This document shows positions 1 through 11,030 of a stretch of DNA of 64,000 nucleotides, piece after piece. The position numbers and the translations under genes were made by a program. Within the stretch, counting starts at the first letter, position 1, and the number at the start of each line of letters is the position of its first letter. The stretch spans positions 94,581,535 to 94,645,534 of the forward strand of contig OX328124.1 of the NCBI GenBank assembly GCA_946811695.1. Reading direction: 5' to 3'. Under the pieces are notes generated by a model that saw nothing but the letters and a program-made list of their open reading frames with translations, was not told where the DNA came from and did not search any database. The DNA is from Gonocerus acuteangulatus. Lineage: Eukaryota > Arthropoda > Insecta > Hemiptera > Coreidae.

Positions 1-248
1 TTTCTTCTATTTTATCTTTTGATTTATTATTTTTATTATTATTACTTTTATTTTATTTTCCTTTTAGCTATGATTTATTTATTTATGTACTTATTTATTT
101 TTATGTATGTACTATTTTTTTTTTCTGTATTCTCATTATGTGAATTCATAAAAATGGCGTTACTTATCACAATTAACCAATGTGCTATATAATTTGTGCA
201 GATGTTAATAAACGCTTTATTATAAAAAAAAAAAAAGAAAAAAAAAAG
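1..248 (+). mobile_element. Probable LINE 3' tail
   Basis: T- and TTTATT-rich sequence ends in a segment with an AATAAA-like signal followed by an A-rich run (about 224-248). Similar T-rich, A-tailed stretches occur near 14.9-15.24 kb and after the LINE fragment that ends at 31073. That suggests the 3' untranslated tail of a poly(A) retrotransposon whose body lies off the left edge. No coding sequence is visible here, so the assignment rests on composition and the A tail only. It could also be the 3' end of a host transcript. Confidence 0.4.
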
Positions 249-261
249 TTTTTTTTTTCGT

Positions 262-485
262 TGATCTTTCCGAGCGGTGTCTAAGTGGCCGAGTTAGAAA
301 TTTCCGCTACTGTAAGTTAATTGCGCCTAAAATCTTACTTTTCTTCAAGGTTTTATTAGTGTAAGTTTATATGTTTCACAACATATTAACTGGCTTTTCC
401 AGGCTTTACATTTAGGGATAAGGACGTCATGGAAATCCACCAAGATGAAGCAATTCCTGCGAGTCGGATTTTTGTTTTCTATCTT
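262..485 (+). mobile_element. tRNA-Ser-like SINE copy (family S)
   Basis: The head (about 269-310) contains AAGTGGCCGAGT, which resembles the A-box region of tRNA-Ser. The distal part contains AGGGATAAG and then CCTGCGAGTCGGA followed by T-rich sequence. The same order (head, diverged middle, CCTGCGAGTCG core) is seen at 36733-36935. The distal core alone recurs at about 12.46, 26.25, 43.88 and 44.77 kb, in both orientations. I infer a SINE family with a tRNA-Ser-type head and a conserved 3' core. This copy is diverged and no TSD was found. Confidence 0.55.
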
Positions 486-1296
486 AAGGGTGAAATCTAA
501 TCAGACGAGAGGCAGGGTGAGACAATTATGGCCTATGATAAGGCCTGTAATTACTACTCATGAAGTGACTACTTCTAGATATCACGAGGCTTTCACGCGT
601 GTCGTGACATTCTAGACAAAAGCTCACCCTCGATAACACGTTGCACGTTTTTCCTTACAGGTAGTGAAAAAGGAAGATGGAGGTCACTAAATGCATCTTT
701 AAAAGTATCTGGCCTTCAGATAAACAAGAAAAACCTTTTTTTCAGTCTAAAAAAATGACGAGTTGCACTTATTTCCGACAAAAGTATTTACAAGAAACAT
801 TTCAACATTATATCTCAGAATGCATTTAGCTATCCGTTTTAATATAATTATTCGTTTAGGTTTTTAAGGTGTTAAACGTTTAACTCAAAAATCAAAACAG
901 AAGAAAAAAAAGTCTAATTCGCAGGAACTCATTTATCTTATCATATACATATATTATACAGAACAAAAAAAAACAAAAAAAACACAAGATTGTTTATTAA
1001 TCTTGAATAGAATATTAACTAGAAACAATTCGGGTAAACTCGTAGGTAAGTGTAATAAGGCGAAAACTCATCATCAATAATAATGCATATCCTTATGTAT
1101 AAATTTATAATGAATTTATTATTATTTTTGTTCGGTGTGTACAGCTTCATTGCTGATAACACACAAAGAACAGTATCCCCAGAACCACTTACTTTAGGAA
1201 ATCAGCATGGCTATAGTAGTTAAGTATAAAATTGTAATTGTGTATGTGAAGAGTTTACCAATAAATTTTACGTAGTTTCTAAGGAAGTACATTTTT

Positions 1297-1500
1297 TTAC
1301 ATTCCTGTATTCTTGAGGTAGGTCAGTATAGTGTTTATGTACAGGCTATCATTGCCTAAAAGTGCCTGCATATCCTATGGGATGTTAAAACTATATCGTA
1401 CCTGGCAGTCTATCAGTAAATGTTTAACAGTAAGTTCTATGTTACATATTCTGCATATAGGTTTATTTCGTCTTATCATAAGTTATTGGTAAGTTAGGTT
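1297..1500 (-). pseudogene. LINE ORF2 C-terminal remnant with zinc-knuckle motif
   Basis: On the minus strand this translates as a C-terminal RNase H-clade LINE tail. It has a C-x2-C-x8-H-x4-C motif (PICRICNIELTVKHLLIDC), the same architecture as the intact tail at 38151-39260 and the copy at 30778-31073. Downstream come NDSLYINTILTYLK and a terminal stop at about 1297. An in-frame TAG lies just after the zinc motif, so this copy is inactive. It is one of at least five copies in the window. Confidence 0.7.
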
Positions 1501-1789
1501 GTATTAAATGAAATATTTGATACATACTTTATTTATTTATTTCTTGAGAGTACACAACAAGTTGATTTACCTACTCTTTAAGCCTATGTGCGAACAAAGC
1601 TAAATATTTCTGTTATTATAGAAGCTTTAAACTTGGTAATGAAATGAAGAAAAGTAATTTATCATAAAAAATATATAAAACATATATCGTTATTAATGAA
1701 AAAAAAAATATACTAAAGGAAAATAATAAAAAAAAATACTTAAAAATTATAAGGAAGATTTTTAAAATGTTGGAACTTATTTTTCATTT

Positions 1790-1945
1790 TTAAATATTTT
1801 AGAATATTATTAATGTGTGTTCTGTCCTGTTGAAGCAATTAAGCAGGTAGCAGTCAAAGTCTTCTCTTTCTCTGCAGTCTGTAAGTATGTGTTCGATTGT
1901 TAGTGGAACATTGCAAAGTGCAATATTCAGTTTGTCCTGTTTTTA
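1790..1945 (-). pseudogene. Second LINE C-terminal remnant
   Basis: The minus-strand translation contains LCNVPLTIEHILTDCRERE, which aligns with the H-x4-C half of the LINE C-terminal zinc motif (compare LTIKHLLTEC in the 38 kb copy). The first cysteine of the CxxC pair is lost and frames break on both sides. It is close to the 1.3 kb fragment but diverged from it, so it is probably an independent insertion. Confidence 0.55.
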
Positions 1946-2039
1946 ATATATGTTATACATTAATTGTTGAATCAACAGCAGGTTAAATTACTTTCATTAT
2001 TAACCACACTTTTATAATTAAGATGCCATAAAAATTAAC

Positions 2040-3030
2040 GTTGTATTCTCTGACCTACCTATTTTATGTGCCAATAATATTCTTCTTTTATTTTTGTAGT
2101 TTTGATATTTAAATATTGCTTCGATTAAAAGATGCCCAGTAGGTGAATGTATGAATCCCACGAGGTATCACAGGAGTTGTTAGTGGTATATGTTGAAGTT
2201 GTAGTGGGCAGGGTGTAGAAGTGACTGCTGTACACAGAGGAACACTAGCGACGAGGTCTTCACGCGAACTAACAGGGCGGAAGATGCGTTGGGGTATTTA
2301 ATTCGACTGTTGGCAAGACTGAGGAGGCAGCTGTGACTCAGGGCTTGGCGCCCCTGATCGGTGGGCGTCTTGGCAAAACTGCTTTTACTTTAACTGGGGA
2401 TTGTGTGAACGTATGTGTGTGAGTGTTAGTCTGTGTATTATTAGTGACGCGTCCGTTGGCTTGGCAACCTTCTAGTAAGAGCATCGTTCACTGTCACTAT
2501 GTATAACTTTATAAACACTCTCGATCGTTTATCTAATAAGCAAGTGCATCGGTTAAAAATTAAAATGCCATCTCTTCTAGATGCACTTTATCACTATGTT
2601 ATACCAAAACACTACTATTAAACACTTTCAGAAGGAATGTAGCTAATGAGGGCGCGCACAAGAAATTTTGAAAAACTACCTTAAATGTTTAAAGGCCCTA
2701 TATCAACTAATTACCAAAGATACAATGACACGAGTTAATATTTGTTAGTGTTAACAATGAAAACGGCCACCGTTTTGTTTATTCTGCTACAAAATTCGGC
2801 ATATAACATTCTCAAAACAAACCAATTGTACGAATTCGTTAATAAGAAAAATCGTAACATTAGAATTGCAGATTATTTAAGATTTCCTAATTTTCTACTG
2901 CCGGCTGTTATTTTTGCTCCCTTTCAACGAGACGCAGTATACATTTATCCAATCAATGACAAAGATGTCCTGTGAAAATTTGCGAAAAAATAGGACCATT
3001 AAGATTGATGGTTTACCTATAACACATACG
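2040..3030. other. No recognisable gene or repeat
   Basis: The GC content is somewhat higher at 2190-2470. A 77-codon open frame at 2742-2975 shows no recognisable motif and no supporting context, so I do not call it a gene. Confidence 0.5.
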
Positions 3031-3038
3031 AATCAAAC

Positions 3039-3306
3039 CAGCGTGTCTACTACTTTTGTGAAAGCCAATTTCGGCACTTTTGCGTGACATTTTCATAATT
3101 TGAAAAGCCAATTTATTTCATGCCCAGGCAGATAAAATTGCGTCGCCATAGAAGTACGACTTCGCCGAAGAACCTATATTACGTTAGACTCCAGTAAAAC
3201 TGAAATTTCATTACATGGTTTCAAAATTCATGACTTTTTCTTGCCCTATTTTTAATTTCGTGACATTTTTATGATTTTCGTGCTTTTTCATGCAGTAGAC
3301 ACCCTG
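3039..3306 (+). mobile_element. hAT-like MITE (CAGSGTGTCTAC termini)
   Basis: The left end reads CAGCGTGTCTACTACTTTTG and the right end reads GCAGTAGACACCCTG, an inverted pair of about 14-16 bp. The interior is rich in TTTCATGAC/TTTGTGAAAG-like words and has no ORF. The CAG...CTG termini and small size suit a non-autonomous hAT element. No clean 8 bp TSD is visible. A truncated copy of the left end starts at 31760. Confidence 0.65.
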
Positions 3307-3935
3307 CAAACTATAAGTGTACTCCAGAGGCGTAATTTTTGCTCTCGTTTTATTAGACCATTAAGAACAAAGAGGCAATACACAAACCATAGCGAAGACT
3401 AGTTTTCTTCCAAGGAAGTAGTTTAAGATATGGAATATGGATCAAATATTAAATTTTTGAGGTATGTTAAATTCATTAAGTTGTATTTTTGGCTAACGAG
3501 AAAAGTATTTTAACCAAATCAGACAAAGGCTTAAACATATTAGTTCCAAAACCCAGAATAAATAAAATCAAGAACAATTTTACTCAACGTTTTTCATTTG
3601 CAGGCCCACGAAATACACTCACTTATCTCATCAATGTTTTTTTTTAGTATTAGGTAGTGTTGTTTTTGATAGCAACTGCAAGGCCGCCCTAATCTTCAAG
3701 AGTAAAAATACTCTACCATATCTTGCCAAGATTATGATAAACTTAGAAACAATAACTGTCTTGTCGGAAACCAATTACCACAAACTATTTCTATATACCG
3801 CAACCCTGGCTGAATCATCAGCATAATTAATTGTTTCAATGCAATTCTGTTTCAGGAAATACCTTTAGTTTTTGCTAATTAAAAGTATCAGCTGATCAAA
3901 TTAGAACATACTATTTATCATAGATAGATTGCTTG

Positions 3936-4140
3936 CAGTGTTGGGCAAAATTTATTCAGAATAATGAATAAAGAATAATGAATTAATGTATTATTTTATT
4001 CACGAATGAAGAATAATTACTTTTATTCATTATTCTGTGAATGAAATTTATATTTTATTTACAAATTATTCGAATAATCAATCAGAATGATCATATTTTA
4101 TTGAATAATGAAAGACATATTATGATGTCAATAGCCGGAA

Positions 4141-4216
<76 letters not shown>

Positions 4217-4420
4217 CTTTGACGTGGATTTATTCACTAAACCAACTGGACATAAAGAATAACGAATGATGAATAATGAACGATGAATAACGAATAATTC
4301 TGTGAATAATTCATGATGTACTGTTTGAATAAGATAATTTAGTGAATTATTCATCATTCACTAAAAATGTATTTAAATGATCATTCGAATAATAATTTAT
4401 TCGAATAATGCCCAACACTG
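3936..4420 (+). mobile_element. hAT-like MITE containing a (TA)n tract
   Basis: TIRs are CAGTGTTGGGCAAAATTTAT at the left and ATGCCCAACACTG at the right. Flanking octamers are ATTGCTTG (3928-3935) and ATTGCTGG (4421-4428), a 7/8 match to a hAT-type 8 bp TSD. The interior consists of GAATAATGAAT-type repeats in both orientations, able to fold back, around a (TA)n block at about 4143-4216. It has no transposase and is therefore non-autonomous. Confidence 0.8.
4143..4216. repeat. (TA)n microsatellite inside hAT MITE
   Basis: Nearly pure TA dinucleotides interrupted by a few TG steps. It sits at the centre of the 3936-4420 MITE, so it may act as the loop of the foldback or have expanded after insertion. 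It generates spurious YIYIYI open frames on both strands. Confidence 0.95.
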
Positions 4421-4939
4421 ATTGCTGGCCGGTGTAAAATTAATGCCCATGATGATAAATTAAAGGCCGAAATTTCCATAGTTCCTTTATTAATAACTAA
4501 AGTTTTCAGGGACTTATTTCCATTCTAAATACCTTGCAATGGTCCTTCAACCGAGCCTTGCTCCTAAAGTAGGTCATCTATCAGTTTATATTTGCAATTG
4601 ATTAGTAATTAATATTGATCTCAATGAAATATACGCCTAGCCAATCTTAATAGGACATTTAATTAACAGGCATTGGAAAAATCTGCCTTCACATACCAGT
4701 AGTTTTCACAACCATTTTCGATACATTTGAGAAAATGAATGAAGTAACTGTTCAAACAATTATTTGTGACGTTTATTCTACTCAAAACATAAACAACATA
4801 AATATTTCTTCTTACTATTCTCATGTTTCTTGTGGTCCTCTATATTTTCTTATACTTCATAAATGAAAAGCGGCATACAACTTTAATTTTTAATCACTTT
4901 TTTAAGATTCTTTCTCTATATGTTTCATTATCTTAGTTT

Positions 4940-5052
4940 ACAATTTCAGTGAAAAACGAAATTGATTTTTCAGTTCAGATGAGTATTTTTTACCAAATGT
5001 CATGTAAATCGGTCTACTATTGTTTACGGTACAACGCGAACAGACAAATATA
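4940..5052 (+). repeat. 3' end of interspersed family X
   Basis: Ends in CGCGAACAGACAAATATAT, preceded by TGTAAATCGGTC. The same ending closes the copy at 10.69-10.88 kb (GCGCGAACAGACAAATATAT), and a variant (AACAGACACATATATAT) closes the 52-53 kb copy. The SINE at 5055 begins directly after it. Confidence 0.55.
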
Positions 5053-5054
5053 TA

Positions 5055-5390
5055 TGGGGGCGCGGTTAGCTCAGTGGTAGAGCACTGGACTCATATGCTG
5101 GAGGACCTGAGTTCAAATCCCGAGCAAGCACTAAAGTATTTTTCTTCTAGTGTCTTCGTTCATGGGTTGGATTTGGCCTCCCTGACCGTCCCTAGGTCAA
5201 CCCAGCCTTTATTTAATTTATTAATGGGTACCTTGGTGCAAATGACTCTACCAGTCGAAGCAGCAAGGGGAATATCAGGCGGCCGGAGCATAGTACTGAC
5301 CACAGTATCTCCCTAGTGTGCCGTGTGGTCTTGCATCAGATACCTCTACAGTATCTGCCTCTCAGGGCCTGTTACGGGACTGATTTTGTT
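5055..5390 (+). mobile_element. tRNA-derived SINE (SINE-1), fullest copy
   Basis: The head is tRNA-like: GGTTAGCTCAGTGGTAGAGC supplies an A box and GAGTTCAAATCCC a B box. The acceptor stem does not pair, so it is not a functional tRNA gene. The body runs to about 5390 and ends GGGCCTGTTACGGGACTGATT. A (TA)n tract follows at 5399. Other copies are a head-bearing one at 19847-20000 (+), a 3' part at 35505-35655 (-), a degenerate one at 39716-39815 (-) and a short piece at 51840-51895 (+). The head would supply an internal RNA polymerase III promoter. Confidence 0.8.
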
Positions 5391-5397
5391 TTATACG

Positions 5398-5398
<1 letters not shown>

Positions 5399-5458
<60 letters not shown>
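5399..5458. repeat. (TA)n microsatellite
   Basis: About 29 uninterrupted TA units immediately 3' of SINE-1. It may be the simple-repeat tail of the SINE or a pre-existing target. Confidence 0.95.
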
Positions 5459-5462
<4 letters not shown>

Positions 5463-6239
5463 TAAATAATATCGACTAGGTTAATGTGATCAATTGTGAT
5501 CAAACGCCATTTCGTCGTACGGTTGACACAATGAGAGGATACTTCTTCCTTCTGTGTGTAATGAAACGTCGAACTCTTCATTGCTTCTTAAGTTCGACGT
5601 TATTTGAAAGTTTTCTTTCTAAAAGGAGGGAGGAAATAGACAAAAAGCGAACCATAAAAAGCAAATATATGATGTTTATTTATCCAAAAATTCAATCCAC
5701 GTTGGAGTATTTGTAAAAATACTAAGAAACCTCAGTGATGTCACGAATCGCAAACGGCCAATATGAAAGCGTTAGAAAGCGTCAATAGGCGTACGAGCAC
5801 GTGTTTCCCCGGCTCCGTACCGCAATACTACAGCTGAGAGAAAGCCAATCGTTAATTGATATCTACAAGATGCTGTTATTTGCGATTAAGTAGCCTCCAG
5901 GGACTGCAATGAAGGATGCAAAACAAATCCATAAGCCTAACTACTATGGATCCATATAAGCCTATCTTCATTGCACGAACAGCAAGAGCAAGATTCCTAA
6001 ATACAAACTGTTTTTATTAAATATTGAAGTGAAATATCAAAAACAAACTTAAATCAATGTAATAGTCCCTCGATAGGCTCATCCTCCAAGAATCCATAAT
6101 ATCTGTATATATGTATTTAGTATTTCCTACTCTAAAAATGTAATCAAAACTTAAACATCTTGATGCGATGAAAGTATGCTATTGATCAAATATGCATTTA
6201 GTCTTTAATCAAATTTGCATTGAACGCCCTATATATCCC

Positions 6240-6242
<3 letters not shown>

Positions 6243-6296
<54 letters not shown>
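6243..6296. repeat. (TA)n microsatellite abutting a foldback
   Basis: Perfect TA run ending directly at the first base of the inverted repeat at 6297. Confidence 0.95.
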
Positions 6297-6299
<3 letters not shown>

Positions 6300-6450
6300 G
6301 GGCTTTCCTTATCAGGAAGTCCTCTCGTCATGTATACTACCTTGAGTCAGGCGTAATACCGACATCATTACCTCAGATGACTTTGTCAGTATTAAGCTTG
6401 ACTCAAGCTATTATACATGACGAGAGGACTCCTGATAAGGAAATCCCCTG
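6297..6450. repeat. Foldback: about 63 bp inverted arms, Penelope-associated
   Basis: The left arm begins CAGGGGCTTTCCTTATCAGG. The right arm is its near-complement and ends CCTGATAAGGAAATCCCCTG. Arms also share CCTCTCGTCATGTAT and the TTGAGTCA word. About 30 bp of spacer separates them. A hammerhead-like motif follows directly at 6448, and (TA)n precedes. I infer a terminal portion of a Penelope-like element. A bare palindromic MITE is the alternative. Confidence 0.7.
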
Positions 6451-6487
6451 AAGAGGTGCGACACAAAGGCTCGAAACACGTCGGACA
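6447..6487 (+). ncRNA. Hammerhead-ribozyme-like motif (weak stem II)
   Basis: CTGAAGA (core C3-A9) is followed, after a 17-18 nt segment, by GAAACACGTCGG. GAA plus AC/GU gives the two-pair stem III with a 2 nt loop, and GUC is the cleavage triplet. Stem II pairs poorly here, so this copy is probably degenerate. Its place next to the foldback matches the arrangement of the better hammerhead copies at 47.4 and 48.35 kb. Confidence 0.45.
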
Positions 6488-6810
6488 AAATTTAGCAAAT
6501 AAAGTAGTTGAACAAGAACGAAAGGTGTACTCCTTTATCGACCCCCTGCCATAAAAAGAAACAAGAACAAGTACCATAAAAAGAAACAAGAACACTATAT
6601 TTGTCATTGGTATGTAGCTGCTTATTTCTTTGTAAAATCAATTAACGTTACTAATTACTATTAAAATCAATTATTGTACCTATTCACTTTTTCATTCTAA
6701 GAATTTAAGACGATATGTTCTTTTATAAGTTAATTGTATCTATAGCTCTGTTACCTATCACAATCATAATTTTTTTTGTTTTTGTATTAATTCCTTTTTT
6801 TTTGTCATTT

Positions 6811-6856
6811 TAGCTGACGAAGGCTACCAATGAGTAGCCGAAACGTCCGAAATATA
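6811..6856 (+). ncRNA. Hammerhead ribozyme motif (Penelope type)
   Basis: Core CTGACGA at 6814-6820, one extra A, stem II GGCTAC (6822-6827) pairing with GTAGCC (6834-6839) across loop CAATGA, then GAAACGTC (6840-6847). Predicted cleavage is after C6847. Stem III is the minimal AC/GU form known from Penelope-like elements and newt satellite hammerheads, which usually act as dimers. Stem I is imperfect. All invariant core positions are present. Confidence 0.75.
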
Positions 6857-6999
6857 GATTTTTTAAAACAAAATCATATTGAGGTTTATTTAGCCGAATC
6901 CCAACCATTCCATCTTTACTTATCACCTCGACGGCTAACTATCTAATCATCATTATATATATATAGTTTTACAAACACAAATTTGAACGGCAGGTGATC

Positions 7000-8930
7000 T
7001 TTTTGAAATGTTGTTTTTTGTTTTTGTTTTTCAACAACTCAGGGCATCGTCGTATGAACGACGCAATGATTCTACTAGTAACGTGGAAAATAAAACAATT
7101 AACTCTAAGGTTTTAATACAATTTTTTTTTCTGGTCATAGTCAATCAAGGACATTCTGACAGTTATTCCATTACAATTAAAGGCCTGATTTTATAAATGG
7201 ATAAAATATTCTTGACAAATCTTTTTCTCACATTTATTGTAAAAGGATTGGTAACCGATAGGAATTTGAAACAAATTGACACTAGAGCAACAATACATAA
7301 AAGGCAGTGAAAGCTATTTTGCCGAGACGAGATAATGGCAAACATGGAGAAAAAAAAGTTATCTTTGACTTAAAAGGTTGCATTATTAGGCAACGTGGCA
7401 TTAGTTGTTTTATACAGCCTTGCAATTTACTCAACATGAAGCTAGGCCTGCTATGTTTTTTTCATGAGGAGAACGGTTGGGGAAAAAAATATTGCTCAAT
7501 GTAATCGCGTATTTATTTTTTAGTAATTAGAGTACTTTGATTCCCGAATCTGAATAATTTTAGGTCAACAATTAACGTAGAGTAGAGAGAGAGAGAGCAT
7601 TTCAAATTTGAATTCATTCTTTTATATTTGAATTACAATCGCATTTTTTTTATATATACAAACCGCTTGTGACATTTGTACCTGAGTCAAGTTGTCAATA
7701 CTGAGTCAATAGTTGTAGTTACGAGATTCGATATAATTGCACATTGATTTAGGAGTGTATTTTAAGAAAATAGTAATCACGGATATTTTGAAACGGAAAA
7801 TGAAATGGATGTTTTAAGTCTTGTATCGCATTTCATTCATTTTAACATTTTTTTTATTATTATTGTATAATTAAGTTTTTAAATTTTAAAAATATCCATT
7901 ATAGTGTAGCTACTGTATTCAGCACATCGTAAAACTACATTTTGGATAAATCTCATGACAACTTAGGACAAGTAAATATTCTTATAAAGCTTCTAACGTA
8001 CAAGAACGTATAAAAATATAAACTACTTAATATTGATGTCAATACGTAATTCTACCAAAAACGTGAAGCTGCGAGATTTCCTAAATAGGGGAGGTCTGTT
8101 TTTTTTTCTTGTTCTGAAGCAGCACTACAGCTTTTAATGCAAAATTATGGAAAATGTAGTCAGTTTGAAATAAAATGAGACAGAATTCTCGATATATTTT
8201 CATGAATGATTTTTCAATGAGGTCATAAGAGTTTTATTATAATATTACGAAAAGGGAAAGGTACCAAGGATATAAAAGCCATCGACACAACTGGTAGTAG
8301 AAGTGTTCTGACGCTATGCGGTCTATCTTAGCGAAAGTATGGAGGTGGTTCTTGTGTGGTTATGTGGTAAGGGAAAATAATTAACACCCTTTACGCTTAG
8401 GTATGTTTAGAGGAAGAGATATCTCTAATAGTACATTACACTCATAAATCAAGGAGAAAGAAAAATCTTCTCTTCCGCTATTTTACATGTGTTCGAACAG
8501 CCAAAAAAAAATATTTAGAAGTAGAACTTACAGGAAGTTATCTTTCATCCCTAAAATGCATAACCCTAGAGTAAATAAGAATGAATAGAATAGAAAATCT
8601 TAATAATAAACGTTTAAAAATACTTTCCAATATAACTAAAACAAAAAATCCAAAACTTCAGCACACCTTTCTTTGACAGAAGTATAATTTCTTCTATTGT
8701 TTTCACCCGAGCCTCTTTTTGGATAAATTTTATTCAGAATTTCAAATATTAATCTTCAAAATACCAGGATTTCTCGCTCCTTTTTATATATATGCGAAAA
8801 TGTCAATACTGCTCATGTATTTTTTAAAAAATAACATTTCCGAACTTTTTGAGTTAAAATTCTTGGTTTTTCTTACAAATAAATAAGGATTTCGCCTTTA
8901 ACGTGGTTCAATCAACTCTCTTTTAAGTGA
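7000..8930. other. Long unassigned interval
   Basis: AT-rich sequence with A- and T-runs and a short GAGA run near 7590. Small open frames (for example 7307-7504) carry no motif. I see no element boundaries here. Confidence 0.5.
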
Positions 8931-8935
8931 CTATA

Positions 8936-8959
8936 TATATATGCCTTAAGTATTATAAG

Positions 8960-8997
<38 letters not shown>

Positions 8998-9102
8998 TTT
9001 AAAAACCGGAGTTTCCATGATCTATGGGATAAAAAACGTCGATTTTTCTCGTCGGTAATTCCGGGCTGTGCCGTAGGGTCACTATATATAGGTCGGTGCG
9101 CC

Positions 9103-9146
<44 letters not shown>
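8936..9146. repeat. Cluster of (TA)n tracts
   Basis: Short run at 8932-8941, longer runs at 8963-8993 and 9105-9146. The GC-richer spacer between them includes CCGGAGTTTCC and CGTCGATTTTTCTCGTCGG, the latter a small palindrome. Confidence 0.85.
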
Positions 9147-9152
<6 letters not shown>

Positions 9153-9400
9153 AAACGTTTATTGTGTTGTATTTTGCTGTCGTAATTTCAGGCACAAAAA
9201 AAAACAACATTTTATTGGATTAATAAAGTGAGTGATTAATAACTGTTTTCGTTCCTGCCGCCGGAGGGACCCACCATCTCCTAGAAATTAACCTAGATAC
9301 CCTAGAAGTGGTGGTATTCTGACTTTCATACTGCGGGGAAAAATGAAAATGATCTATCGCAAAATAGGATTCCCTAAGAAAATGTCATTAGTTGAAAAAA

Positions 9401-10040
9401 GAGAATTCGTAAATACAGAAGAGCTCCAAATTTCTAATATAGTCTACCGAAAGCGAAGACAGCCAATCAAAGTATAAAAAGAGAATTCGTAAATACAGAA
9501 GAGCTCCAAATTTCTAATATAGTCTACCGAAAGCGAAGACAGCCAATCAAAGTATAAAAAGAGAATTCGTAAATGCAGAAGAGCTCCAAATTTCTAATAT
9601 AGTCTACCGAAAGCGAAGACAGCCAATCAAAGTATAAAAAGAGAATTCGTAAATACAGAAGAGCTCCAAATTTCTAATATAGTCTACCGAAAGCGAAGAC
9701 AGCCAATCAAAGTATAAAAAGAGAATTCGTAAATACAGAAGAGCTCCAAATTTCTAATATAGTCTACCGAAAGCGAAGACAGCCAATCAAAGTATAAAAA
9801 GAGAATTCGTAAATACAGAAGAGCTCCAAATTTCTAATATAGTCTACCGAAAGCGAAGACAGCCAATCAAAGTATAAAAAGAGAATTCGTAAATACAGAA
9901 GAGCTCCAAATTTCTAATATAGTCTACCGAAAGCGAAGACAGCCAATCAAAGTATAAAAAGAGAATTCGTAAATACAGAAGAGCTCCAAATTTCTAATAT
10001 AGTCTACCGAAAGCGAAGACAGCCAATCAAAGTATAAAAA
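9401..10040. repeat. Minisatellite: 8 copies x 80 bp
   Basis: Unit begins GAGAATTCGTAAATACAGAA and ends CAATCAAAGTATAAAAA. The period is exactly 80 bp, with starts at 9401, 9481, 9561, 9641, 9721, 9801, 9881 and 9961. The ninth start at 10041 keeps only GAGAA before diverging. The only difference I see is A to G in copy 3 (AAATGCAGAA). Such identity implies recent amplification or strong homogenisation. No ORF spans the units. Confidence 0.98.
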
Positions 10041-10690
10041 GAGAAAGGAAGCCATTTTTTTCAAGCAATCATTTCCTTTATTTGGCGATCGAATTTACAA
10101 CTCTCTCTTCACCATTTCATAGAAGAAATTAGTTTATTTCATCCCCGCCATACTCCCGATATGGCTCTCCATTTCATTATTGGCTGAACATTCAAGAACT
10201 AAATCTACTACGGGAACTACATCAATTTCGATGACATAGGAGTCATCAGAGACTTTAGATGACTCAACCCAATTCGGCTTCTCGGTGTGATTATTTTAAC
10301 CAATTTAGGTCACAGGAACCGAGAACGCCACCATCTTGTTCAGCTGCTGATGAAAATAACAGTTTACAATTTATCATTCATGACAACTTATGAAATTGCA
10401 CACCCCCTATAGTGCAGTAATCTCCTGACCTCTGATTTAATTGTCACTAATCATGAGAAATGTGCGGGTTCATACAACCCAATTTCATACTACCCCTTCC
10501 ATTTAATGTAAGAGCTGTCAGAGGAAAACTATACTATAAAGATAACACATTAGTTATAAACTATGTAGCAAATGGCCCAAATAGATTATAATAATCAACT
10601 ACAAAAATTCTTCCAGAATACAACCTTAAGCAAAATATTCACTTTTCTCTAAAACGGTTATAGATATCGTCTTAGAAATGAGTTCATTAG
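10041..10690. other. No recognisable gene or repeat
   Basis: Unique-looking AT-rich DNA between the minisatellite and the family X copy. Nothing supportable is seen. Confidence 0.5.
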
Positions 10691-10880
10691 TTTCACTACG
10701 TAAATGTCTTACAATTATTTTTCGAGTGAATTTTGCCCAAAATACCATGTAGGCGAATTCTCCCCGAGACCAAATTTGACCTCTGAAATTAGACAAAGTA
10801 TTTTTGTACCTAATTCTATCAAAATCCGTCCAAGTTTAAGCCAGCTAAAGCGCGAACAGACAAATATATAATATAATATG
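10690..10880 (+). repeat. Interspersed family X copy
   Basis: Contains TTTTTGTACCTAATTCTATC and AAAATCCGTCC, then the ending GCGCGAACAGACAAATATAT. Near-identical words (TTTTTGTACCTAATGTTATC, AAAATCGAACC) occur at about 50.88-50.92 kb, and a related block lies at 19.45-19.84 kb. The family is moderately diverged with no coding capacity seen. The class is unknown. Confidence 0.6.
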
Positions 10881-10993
10881 TGTCCAGAGCTGGCCAAACC
10901 TCACGCGACCCTTCTTGATCGTAGAGCTTGTTTCGAAGCGAAAATAAAAACATTTATGTTATGGAACTTCCAAATTATTTTTTATTGTCGAAT

Positions 10994-11030
10994 TTAACGT
11001 TTCGGACTTCATTATCCTTCTTCATGAATA
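10994..11030 (-). ncRNA. Degenerate hammerhead-like motif
   Basis: The minus strand reads ATGAAGA, A, GGA-loop-TCC, GAAACGTT. It fits the Penelope hammerhead layout with minimal stem III and a GUU triplet, but core C3 is replaced by A, so catalysis is not expected. No element boundaries were found around it. Confidence 0.35.

Noticed and set aside
2270..2400. Possible LTR/primer-binding site with TTGGCAAGAC / GTCTTGGCAA words
   Set aside because: The words are not true inverted or direct terminal repeats and no LTR pair or retroviral-type coding sequence is visible anywhere in the window.
4041..4357. Open frames of 73 and 88 codons over (TA)n
   Set aside because: Mostly YIYIYI translation of a microsatellite within a hAT MITE. 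The same reasoning applies to frames over other (TA)n or (CA)n tracts at 5.4, 15.4, 37.9-38.2, 47.4, 48.2 and 52.9 kb.
5056..5130. Functional tRNA gene
   Set aside because: A and B boxes are present but the acceptor stem does not pair and the sequence continues into a dispersed SINE body found elsewhere in the window.
9401..10040. CRISPR array
   Set aside because: Units are contiguous 80 bp tandem copies with no variable spacers, and the DNA is eukaryotic.
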